From assembly GCA_000697665.1 (NCBI GenBank), contig KL197725.1, forward strand, positions 508,132 to 572,131: 64,000 nucleotides of DNA. Reading direction: 5' to 3'. The notes under the pieces are model-generated. The model saw only the letters and a list, made by a program, of their open reading frames with translations. It had not been told where the DNA came from and did no database searches. How positions within the stretch are numbered: the stretch's first letter is position 1; the number at the start of each line of letters is the position of its first letter. The position numbers were made by a program, and so were the translations under genes. Source of the stretch: Jaapia argillacea MUCL 33604. Lineage: Eukaryota > Basidiomycota > Agaricomycetes > Jaapiales > Jaapiaceae. This document shows positions 50,796 through 61,380 of the stretch, in pieces.

Positions 50796-53700
50796 ATGTC
50801 CCCGAATCACGAAGACAACGGCGACGATGGTATTTCACTGGACAGTATCCACGATTCCGAAAAATCGATAGGGAGCTCGTTTTCAGCTTCGCGAAGCGAA
50901 TATGAGCCGGGGGAGCTACCCCAAGGTAGCCAGGTGTGTTCATTACTCGAATCCTCTTTGTATCCTCTCATCTCGCCCGAAGATCTTCTCTGCAAGCGGA
51001 ACCTTCGATCCAAACATCGATAGTGATGTTGCTATGTTCGGTACGTCAGCCTCTGGTTCTGATATAGTGCATGAACCCAATGCCGTCGTCCAACAGAGGA
51101 TGATTCGCCCTACCCTGAAGTAAGATCCGCAGTTGCGAACTTCGACGACCCCACTATGCCAGCTTTGACCCTGCGCGTTCTCGTTATCGGAATCATTTGG
51201 GCTATTGTCCTGCCCGGTCTCAATCAGTTTTACTATTTTCGGTACCCTGGTATCGCAATCAGTGGGGTATGTCTTGATGGTCATTACTAGGCAAACCGAC
51301 CTTGACCTCTCCGTCATCAGCTTGTCGCTCAGCTGGTTACATTTCCCCTCGGCCGACTATGGGCGCGGTTCATGCCCCGAGTTACCATTCGGGGGGTGTC
51401 TGTGAACCCAGGTCCTTTCACCATGAAGGAGCACGTAAGTGTCGCGTTATCACAAAGTGGAACCTGATGTCTCATCTGCTATAAGGTCCTAGCAACAATA
51501 ATGGCCTCCGTCGGCTCACAGGCGGCTTATGCGGTACGTTTGTGTTTCTCTTTGGCTCATAAGATCCTCACGCGGCGTTAGACGGATATTATTGCCGTTC
51601 AAAGAGTATACTATAACCAAAGATTCAACTTCGCATGTCAGTGACTCAGAACCCTTCTCTCCGCCCCACCTCACCGATAGAGCATTCCCACCCGTAGACC
51701 AATGGATGTTGGTCATGTCAACACAACTAATAGGGTTTTCCATCGGTGGCATCGCACAACGATTCCTTGTGACACCTCCTTCTATGAGTAAGTATTCCTG
51801 GCGCCGTATTTCACTTGACCCACTCACGTCTGACCGTCGGATTTTAGTATGGCCGAACACACTAGTTGTTTGTGCCTTGTACAATACACTTCACTCTCAA
51901 ACCTATGCCGGTATTGGTCGTCATGACGGCCTCTCACGAGAGCGATTCTTCACCTATGCGTTCATTGGGGCTGCGACGTGGTGTGCGTTCCCTTACTTAT
52001 TTCCCAATTTCGGCTGAGTAACCCGTCACGTGACCATATCCTCGTGGTTTTCAGATTTACTACCGGGGTATTTGTTCCAAGCCCTTAGGTATCGCCCTCG
52101 CCGATGGTATGATGGCACTGTTTGACTTTTCATTTTTAGCGTTTTTGATTGGGTTTGCTGGCTTGCTCCTGCGAACATTGTAAGTGAAGTGACGATTTCA
52201 CTAATCTTATCTTTCGCTCACTGCTTCCCGTCCAGGTCGTTAATCAGCTCTTTGGGTGCGTGCCGCCACAACCACCAGTTATCACCCGACCGAACCAGAC
52301 TTTTTGACTGTTGTTTAGTTACCAAAGCGGACTTGGATTTTCCCTACTCACTTTTGACTGGAACCAAATCGCTTTCATCGGCAGTCCGTAAGTCAATTCC
52401 CATTCTTACTCTCGAGCTTATTCCGTTGGAGACTGAGCTGTGACTGCGTTTAGGCTAGCGACACCTTGTGGGTCAACGTTTCTTTCTGTCTGATGGCGAT
52501 CGATCTTACCCTGTTGTGTAGGGTGGGCAGAGGCAAACATCATCGCCGGCTTCCTATTCTTCTACTGTATGTCAATTTACCGTCATTATTATTTAGTTTC
52601 TCACGTTGCCTTGGTAGGGTTCTTAACGCCTATACTCTATGTGTGTGCCATCCTCTCCCACCCTTTCCAGCGCTGTGCAAACCAACTCGTTACTAGTACT
52701 CCAATGTTTGGTACACTCAATACCTCCCGTACGTTGGAAACCTCCAAATGTCTCGCAATGCAGCCCCTCTGATACGATATTTTCTGTGCAGGATGTCATC
52801 GCGAGGGGCCTTCGATAACACGGGCAAAACTTATAATCTCACCCGGATACTGAAACCCAACGCGACTTTCGACCGTTTGGCTCATGAAAACTACAGTCCT
52901 TTATTTCTTTCGTGCGCGACACCATTCCCTCGTCGTCCTATCTCATCTCATTGTCTACTTTCTTTGATAGTATGACCTTTGTCATGTCTTACGGCCTATC
53001 ATTTGCCGCCATCACAGCCACGATCACCCATACTATCCTGTATTTCACGAGACCTATCAAGAACCACTTACGAAGGACGTTGGGAGAGCAGCCAGATATC
53101 CATGCCCGTTTGATGGCGCACTATCCCAGGGGTCCGTTTTGCTTCATCACGTTTGCGTTTACTGGTTCTGACGTTGGCTTTAGTTCCGGAGTGGTGGTAT
53201 GCCTCAATTTTTGGTCAGTCCGTCCTGTTCCTGTTCCCTGCCTTGCGTCGCGTTGATTTGTAGTGCTCTAGTGGTGACTTTTGCGTTGGCGAGTGTCTGC
53301 ATCCAAATCTACCCAACAGAGATGGAAATATGGGCCTTGGTTATTGCGCTGATTCTTGGTAAGTACCAGATTCGATTCGATTTTCACGAGTCACCGTTAT
53401 GACCTGCATACCTTTTACCAGCGTTCATATACGTGGTCCCCATCGGCAAGTGCATCATTTCACCTGTCACGATCCTTTGATCCGAACCCATACCGACCTA
53501 TCGCTTAGGCATGATTCAAGCTATCACCAACACCCAAGTCGGACTTAAGTATGCCATTCCCACCATAGAATCGCCAAACTCTAAACTAACGTGGCTTGCG
53601 CAGTGTCATCTCGGAGTTGATCAGTGGGTTCATGCTGCCAGGACGACCCGTCGCGATGATGATGTTCAAGGTCGGGATCTATCTCAGCTGTAATCTGTGC

Positions 53701-55307
53701 TCCTCTTGACAGCCTTCACATAATTAGACATGGGGTTACATTACGATGTCTCAAGGTGAGTACTCATATATCTCGAAGGGTCGGAGGGTGAGCTGAACGG
53801 ATACTCCACAGCAATGATCTTTACGGCGGATTTCAAGCTCGGCCATTACATGAAGATACCTCCAAGACCTATGTTTTGGTGTCAGGTATACCTCGTTGTT
53901 CAACGTTGTGTTTTTGCATGATCCTCATCTTTGCCCTCAGGTGCTGGCGACCGCGATAGCTGGGACTGTGCAGCTGGGTGTGCAATCATGGTGAGCACGT
54001 TTATCCTCCATGTCCCACGGCGGACGCACATATTGACACTGTGTTAGGATGTTCTCCAATATCCCGTATGTTTTGTCGCCTCTATACCGCGACTTTTGTC
54101 CCTGATAATCTTACTCTGTAAAGGGATATGTGCCATCCCGGTCAGAAAGACAAGTAAGTGCATCCAAAGTGTACCATTTTCGGACGATCTAATGCAGCGG
54201 CCCTTTATAGCTTTACATGTGCTGGCACGCAAGTGTTTGCCACGGCATCTGTTGTCGTGCGTGCCACTTCCTCCCCTTCATGATTTCATGATTTCGAGCC
54301 TGTTGGATTCACAGTGGGGCGTTATCGGACCTGCGCTGCAATTTGCCAAGGGAAAGGTTTACTAGTACGCTTCTCAGACTCGCTATCGTGTGATATTGTC
54401 CTAATGTCCTTACTATTTTTAGTGGTGCGTTGGGAAACCCTTCGAAAGATTTCTCTTCGGCGATTAATATTCATGTTACTGACGCTAGGTTTAACTTTCT
54501 TCTTCCTCGTGGGAGCTGTGTGCCCTCTCCTCACGTACTGGATAACGAGGAGGTATCCAAACACTTTCTTGAACTATGTCAAGTAAGAGCTCTCTGGCTT
54601 CCGTCTGACTCGATCAGAACTAACGTATACTCCGACCTACAGCTTCCCGTACGTCTTTCGCACAAAGGTCGTACACAGGCTAGCAACTGATATCTTGATA
54701 TCGCAGACTAATATTCGCGGGTCTTGGCTCGATACCCCCTGCTACGGCTGCGAATTATATCCCTTGGGGTATTATTGGGTTCATTTTTCAATATTTGATT
54801 CGGAGGAGACATTTTCCGTTTTGGGCAAAGTATAATTGTGAGGGATCTCTTTTATTTACCCTCTTCTCAAATCTTGCTTTCCCGGCTCCCTCTGGCCACT
54901 TTTGCTTGTATCTGATCACCTTTCTTATCGTCGTCCTGGCTCGGATGCTTACTCAACCTCGTGTGTCGGCAGATGTATTATCCGCTGCTCTGGACGCAGG
55001 GACCACAGTTGGGACTGTATTGATATTCTTCTGGTCAGTACTTGAAATTCTTGGTTCTGTAACTACGCTCACGCCCAAGGTCATCACATCTGTCAGCTTA
55101 CAATACCCTAGAAATGGGACCATTGGATTAAACACTATTCAGGCGTGGTGGGGAAACACGGTACATTTGAGAACTGCTGATGCGGCCGGGACGCCACTGA
55201 AAACACTGGCGGAGGGGGACACTTTTGGGTGAGTGTTTCGGGTTTTGGTGTGTCGGTTGAGTTTCAACTTGAATCCTGACTTTCCTCGTAGTCCCTCGAC
55301 GTGGTGA
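50796..55307 (+). CDS. OPT-family oligopeptide transporter
   Basis: Plasma-membrane proton-coupled transporter of tetra- and pentapeptides or related compounds (ISP4/OPT branch). The acidic N-terminus (MSPNHEDNGDDGIS, then EDDSPYPEVRSAVA) is followed by 12 or more membrane helices. Family motifs are VSVNPGPFTMKEHVL (the NPG motif), VPIGMIQAITNTQVGLNVI, and [29 protein letters not shown] (53650-53870; quoted in pieces: [22 protein letters not shown]). The gene is split by very many short introns, most of them checked in frame (for example WYLLPGYLFQALS at 51989-52090 and KYNYVLSAALDAG across 54837-54971). The last exon gives FGPSTW before the TGA, a typical OPT ending. The start is the second of two nearby ATGs; the first, at 50791, is in another frame. 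Confidence 0.92.
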
Positions 55308-55829
55308 ATGGACTCTTTTTCTTTCTCCCTGGTTTGTCGTTTAGCTCTTTATTGTTGTCGTTGTCGTTGTTTGTTCCTTTCGTTGTTGTATCAGTAGAGC
55401 ACCCTTGTACCACCATCGCCCCTGCCTCGAATCCCCTCACCCTCAGGACAGTCATCGACTCGTCCTCCGCTCACACACCAAGCACAGCCAGTGTGATGTC
55501 CCGATTTGGAAGTAACCCTAACCCGAGCAATGACGCACGTGGGTGTGACTCTGAATGAGTCACGTTAGCCAACTCATATTCCCCACAGCCTGCGATTGCT
55601 CTGCCAGTTCCACGTCTTCCTTTTACACCACTACGACCACCACGAATATTCCAGACAATATGATCCCTCGAATATCAACTTGAACTCATCTCAATCATTG
55701 CTGGTCTTTATTCCGTCTTGGTTTTACATTTGTCTCGCCATTTGAAATCCCGTCAAGAATCCCAAGCACAGTCCATTCGCCCATAGCCAGGCAACACACC
55801 CTCTAGCTACCACTTGGTTCACAGAATAG
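55308..55829. other. Intergenic, no gene seen
   Basis: About 520 bases between two tandem genes. No supported frame was found. Confidence 0.4.
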
Positions 55830-57610
55830 ATGTTCGGCGAGTCTGAGTCCGAGAGCCCGAGGGTCCCAAGTCCGTGGGACTCTCTTATCTCTTCGCCTCC
55901 TTCTCCATTGTCTCTCCCTGTCGACGCAGACACGGGAGATAACTTGAATGCACAATTGTCTACTAGCATTCCCAAACTAGTTCCCGAAGCCGAGGAGGTA
56001 AGCCTCCCCTTTCCAATTTCTCTCATACCCAATCATCCTTATCTCATTCAACCCAGGGCAACATCGAATATAAACTCCAACTCCTCCACCCCTCTCCCTC
56101 TCGTTTCCACCGCCTTGTAACCCAACTCAAATGGCGTCTCCTCGAAGGAGGCGGACAAGCCTACTATGAAATTGGTGTAGCCGATTCGGGCGCACTCGTT
56201 GGTCTTCCCCGTGTCCAGCTCGAAGCAAGTTTGGAAACACTGGAGGAGATGGCAGGGGAGATTGGAGCAAGTGTGATTGTAGTGAAAGAGATCGAGGTAC
56301 CGAGGGTGTTGGTTGGGATTGGGGAGGGGAGGAGGAGGTTCAAAGAGGGCGTTGGGAATGGCAAGGATAGGAAGGGAATGAAAGGGTCGGGAGAGATTAC
56401 GGAGGGAGAGTCGACTACTACGGGGACTACCACAGAGCTCGAAGACCTTTCTACCACCGACTTGACTGATCTCGATCCAGACAGCGACCTCGACCTCACA
56501 TCAATAGCTCCTACGTCCGACACGTCGCTCGCTCCCACTCCTTACACCACCTCACTCTCTCCAACTCCCCCTCCTCAAATAACATACTCCCACCCTGACA
56601 TCGACCTCTCCGCACACTTTTCCTTCCCCACCTCTCCCTCACCCGCCTCAAACTCGAATCCATATCTCCACTTTGACGACTCTGACTCCCTAGCCCTCTT
56701 CTCCATGGACCCCGAACCCGAGATGGAGGTACAAGATGGCGGGACTTTAGCAGACGCCGAGAATGACTCTGCCCTTAATGTCGGTTCGAACCTCTGCGTT
56801 CCTAGTGCGAATCAGAGTGGAACGGGAACGCCGAAATTCATTGTGGACCTCGAGATTTCTGCGGTGTACAAACCGAGGCCTGGGAGGAAGAGGGTTGTGA
56901 CTTCGCATCATACGATGGGAGCGTTTGGGAAGAAGGTTGTGGATAAGTCAAAGGGGAAGAAGGAGAAGGAAAAATGGCCCACCAAGAACGACTCCAAGAA
57001 ATCTCCCAACCCTATCAAACCCACTTCTTCGTCACCGCTCCCTATTCGATCGTCTCCGTTGGGTCAAACGTCTCCTATCCTCCCTTCTCCCGACGACGTG
57101 CCCGATCAAGCAGAGCCTCGACTATCAACAAAGGATATCAAGTTCCAGAAAAGGCAAGCGGCAAGGGAGAGGAAGAGGGAAGAGAGGAGGAAGGAGTTGG
57201 TTGATGAGATTTATGGAAAATGTAGGGGTGACGGTGGGGAGCCACCTGTTGCAGATGTTGGTGTTCCGAGGGGTGGAGGAGGGATGGAGGAGTTGGTTCC
57301 TGCACTTGGGGATTTACACGTCAGTGTGGGCACGCGCGCGCGTACCTCCACCCAAATATCCTCAAACGTTCCCAAGAACCCCAATCCTAATCCCATATTC
57401 GCCCTACCCGAAGACGACGACGACGTCCTCCCTTCCCTTCCTCCGAAACAACATTCCAATGGCGAACATATCCCGAATGGTGGCGAAGAGACTGGTGGGG
57501 GTAGTGATGTCGACCCTGACGAGCCTCGATTGATCGTCGAAGCGCTTGTCGTTAGGAAGATGAGTATTGAGGAAGCGTTTTTGGATTTTGGGGGGTTTGA
57601 AGTCGTTTGA
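55830..57610 (+). CDS. GTPBP1/2 N-terminal-domain protein lacking the GTPase
   Basis: Two exons. After a short acidic leader, an intron at about 55999-56056 joins EAEE to GNIEYKLQLLHPSPSRFHRL, then VTQLKWRLLEGGGQAYYEIG, VADSGALVGL, ASLETLEEMAGEIGASV and VVKEIEVPRVLVG. This is the N-terminal domain that precedes the translational-type GTPase in GTPBP1 and GTPBP2. Here no G1-G5 motif follows. Instead there are about 430 residues of low complexity: Ser/Thr/Pro/Asp-rich, then lysine-rich (KSKGKKEKEKWP), then a charged coiled-coil-like helix (RKREERRKELVDEIY), and a conserved-looking end (PRLIVEALVVRKMSIEEAFLDFGGFEVV, in pieces: RLIVEALVVRKMS, EEAFLDFGGF). The long second exon has no stop until 57608. 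It may act in translation or mRNA surveillance like its namesake domain, but that is an inference. Confidence 0.72.
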
Positions 57611-58273
57611 GTGGGATCGTGTGTGGCCGACTTGGGATTCCGGTGCCTGAGTAGATGGGACGCTCGACGTTTGACCCACAAGCCAAACTTGCGCCCCCAT
57701 CGATGGAATGACAATTTCTCGAGGCGTAGCTTGCCTGACCAGACGACGGCGATATCGACGGATAGTGTTTTGTATTTTCTCATGCGGTTTTCCCCTCGTG
57801 TCTTGTCCCTCATAAATCTTATTTGCTATAGTCATTCTTGTACTTGTGATTGTATGATTGTAGTTGGGCATTCGTTCGATTTTGTCTCCATAGATTTTTG
57901 GATCTCGTCCTCCGCTTGGTCGGAGGACACGTGTATATGCCGTCGTTCCTGTGTCTTTCTTGTAACCCTCTAATCTACGAATGAGAAGTATCTGGGACTC
58001 TCGCGACGCTGTGACTTGCGGGGAATGGAACGCGCGATATCACCAAAGAGTCAATTGGTCAAAGACTATATGCAAGACTACGATAACAACGGTGAGTGAC
58101 AAGGCGACAACGATGTAGGATGATGCAGGAGGTATGACGATTGTTGTTGTGATGCAAGGAGAAAATCCAGATTGAAATATAAGCGGGGAGAGGTAACAAC
58201 GATAGCAATGCATGACGGAATAAACAACGGACGTGAGGAACATTTATAAGGAACTCGGAGAAAAGCATGGCAA
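57611..58273. other. Convergent 3' region
   Basis: About 660 bases between two convergent genes. Short AT-rich frames only; no gene recognised. Confidence 0.45.
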
Positions 58274-60637
58274 TTATTGTTTGATCCTCTTATGTTTCGA
58301 GGTCGGAGTCGACGGTCTGTCGTTGTCATCAACACCCTCGTCTTGGAGTTCGGCTTGCCTCCGCTTCGGACTTTGGCTGAGAGATACATCTGTCCCGAGT
58401 GTCGGGGACCGTGGATTATTCTGATGCCCAGAGGGTCCAGAGGGGTTTGGGGGATTGGGTTGAGTAAGAGCAGGAGCTGGGGCGAGGCCAGACTCCTCCA
58501 GTACGCCTTCGATGGCGTCGTCAATATGACGAAGAATATTGTCATAGTCTGCGGTCACTTCAGGAGGAAGTTGACGGAACTCCCCCATCTTCGGCTGAGG
58601 TGTGGATGGCGAAGGATCGGGGGACGGCGACGCGATTGCTGCCGCCGCGGGGACATCACGTTTCCGGTGTGGGTCCTGCCGTGCCACCGCCGCGTTTCGC
58701 AGAGCGGCTTGCTCCTGAATTCGCGCCTGGTGTCTCCCCCAGAAGATGGCGTGTAAGGAGATGATTAGGCTTCGAACCGTCATACCCCACCACTCAGGGG
58801 GTTCGAACGTGAGTCCGACCTGAATGAATTTTGATTTGGCTTCTTCTGCTTGCTCTCCATCCGCCTCCCAGTTCACGATAGTCCGATGTGGAATCTTAAC
58901 TTTGGAGTGGGGTCCTTCATAGCAGAAATATATCCAGCATAGGATGTAGAAGAATGATTCGAGGTCATCAAAATAGTTGTGGTGACCGCCGCCAGACAAA
59001 ATTCTCAAAGATTGGAAGGTGCGAGTGCCCTACGGAGGAAGAATGAGCAGTGATAAGCAAGATACAAAAGGGAGTTTATGCATACAGTTCTGAAATCAGT
59101 CACCACATTGCTGGATGCTCTCCCGACCTCAAGAGCGAGGTCAAGGTCGATGAGAATTCCACGGTTGCCGACATCGTTAGGGTCCCCAAGGAGGATGTTG
59201 CGGAGACTGACATCACGATGGAGAATACCAATCTCGAGTAAAGCACGATGACCTAGTACGATTTGTGTGAGAGTCTGCCCGAGGTGAGGGAGAAGGCAGT
59301 CTTACCTGCAATTGCATCCCGAAATGCAGTCAGCAACTCCAACTTGGTTGTGAAGTGATCGAGGCAACGTCCCCAATGTTTCATCACCAGATAGCAATAC
59401 TGACGATCACTGATCCAAATGGGCACTTCGGTTTTTGGTTTGGTTCCCAGTTGGCTATGATGATGTCTCATACGCCGCTCTTTACCCCATCAGTTCTCTG
59501 AAACTAACTCCGCTTCACCTCCAAATATTAGCTGACCGACACCCTTCAGACCAGCTTTCTTGACGCACTCGAGAAACTCGAGCTCCGGTTTACGATCGAT
59601 GGCACGCCATGCGTATTTGACAAGAACCCGACTGCCGCAATAATCGACACTCCATGCTATCGTGCCCCGCCCACGGATGGACATGCGGAAAAAGAGAGGT
59701 GCCTCCTGTAACGCAGGAAGGGATTCAACGACTCCGTGAATATTGACGTTCAACCGGCGATTTCCATCTGGGCCCCAATATATGTTATCGTCGAAGCCGA
59801 GGGCGCGCTCATCCAGAGAAGCGAGGCCGAGGATGAATCGAATGAGGGTGGTTGGAGTCTGGTGGACGCGAATTTTGGCCGAGTACATCAACCCGCGCGG
59901 TCGTATTGGACGAGACAAGTGTGGGTCGCTGAAAGCAGAAGTCCGTACGTGAAATGACGATTGTGCTGTTGGATGATGAGTTCGCGGGCGTAGACGGCAA
60001 CTTGAACGATGTCGTTTTCCGACAATTTCCCAAGTTTGACCTCGATGCAGGTGGTGCAGCCACGGTATGTGGGATCAGACAGGGAGTTTGACCCGGAGAT
60101 TGCTCGCCCAGTTCCCATGATACAGATGTCGGGTTTGGTTTTGAGGAGGGTCACGTAGGAGTGTTTGATGTGTTCCATTGGGGTGGAGTGGGTGTTGATT
60201 GCCCTTCGAGATCCGCTCAGATTGAAATGTTCCAGGATTGCGTTGATGCGCTCTACCATTGGCTTGTACAGAAACTTTTCTGCCCTGGCCACTACTCGCC
60301 CTTGACTTTGAGTGTTCTTGCCGTCAGAAGTTTCCGCGGCAATGGAGCTGCCCGACATGGTCGACGACGGGGGATTATACATTTTTGCAGGAGGGGGATT
60401 GGCAGTCGTGCTCGCGGATTCGTATGAAACGATAGCCTGGCGAATGGGTCCGATATCCAAGGTGGTGAGGGGTGGACCCTCGTGGGGGGGCTCGCTCGAG
60501 CTGGAGTCTGAGCGATGGTACAGGGGAAGTTGTAGAGGATCGAGAGGGGGGGCGGGTTTGGGTGACTTGATGCGAGGTGATTTGCCAGTTGTCTTGCTGG
60601 TTGATTTGTGGGCTCTGGTGGAGGAAGGGTCAGCCAT
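58274..60637 (-). CDS. FunK1-type fungal protein kinase, apparent frameshift
   Basis: Member of the fungal-type (FunK1) protein-kinase family expanded in mushrooms; substrates unknown. The N-terminal half has a basic Ser/Pro-rich leader, then the family pattern EVKLGKLSENDIVQVAVYARE, FTYGLLLSATHTCLVQYDRAG, LMYSAKIRVHQTPTTLIRFI and NIYWGPD. The kinase half has YLVMKHWGRCLDHF, ELLTAFRDAIAG, the catalytic loop HRDVSLRNILLG and DLDLALEV in place of DFG, with FQSLRILSGGGHHNYFDDLES after it. The C-terminal tail is Pro/Ser-rich and ends in a basic stretch (KHKRIKQ). Between DRAG and LMYS the frame moves by one base (near 59889-59897, in a run of C/G), with no splice signal that keeps the conserved residues. 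The apparent stop at 59490 lies inside a usable 40-63 base intron. It could be a pseudogene, a sequence error or a recent mutation. Confidence 0.85.
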
Positions 60638-61380
60638 GGTTGTTGGGATTAAAGAGATGGAGGTAGATTGTTGAGCAGCTCACCTTTATAGAAGTATCGC
60701 AATCAAATCTGATCCGTGGCCCCAAGAACAATGTGTGGCCCTGCCAGTGGTTGCAATATCCTATTGCGGACGGCCCATGCCACAGCAACACCCACAGCAA
60801 GCAGTGCAGCGTCGAAAAGAGCCTTGGTCAAAGGCAATGCAGAATCTTAGCAACTATTTATCTCACGAAACAGAGACCTCAGGACGGAAGCACTCAGAGC
60901 AGCAGCGAACTCACTACTCGAAATTGAGAAGGGACAAACACGATCGGTCACAACGGTCACGTACTTGTGTCATGGCTTGTCATGCATGTCACGCGCTAGG
61001 AATCGGGTGTTAATATTATGATTGTCAGGACTTCAGGATCTCGATTCTCTACCACACCCTCAGCGAAGCCACCGTCGCCATGTTCGGCGGATATCCACCT
61101 GTGGACACGACTTCCCCGCAGAAACACGCATATATCTATGTTCCCGTCGACGAAGTGTCGAACCCCAGGCCTCGGGGCCATGCGTCTTCCATTTGGTTTT
61201 GCCTCCTGGCAATTGACTTCAAGCTTTCATTCTTATAGGCGCTCTAAAAAGCAGTGCCTGTGGCTAATACTAGAAACCCGCTACCCCACGGCACGATGTG
61301 ACTACGGGATGTCCACGAGGTGAACACCCCTCTGTCGCTTCCATCAAGTACTATTAACGGCTGATCAGTGTCCTCCACCA
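60638..61380. other. Divergent spacer, no gene seen
   Basis: About 740 bases between the divergent FunK1 and Hsp110-like genes. The open frames near 61000-61320 lack support. Promoters of both genes should lie here. Confidence 0.4.
60684..60690 (-). promoter_or_regulatory. TATA box of FunK1 gene
   Basis: TATAAAG on the minus strand, about 50 bases upstream of the start codon. Confidence 0.5.

Noticed and set aside
59488-59500. In-frame stop in the FunK1 gene
   Set aside because: It lies inside an intron with usable GT and AG signals that joins to ERRMRHH in frame.
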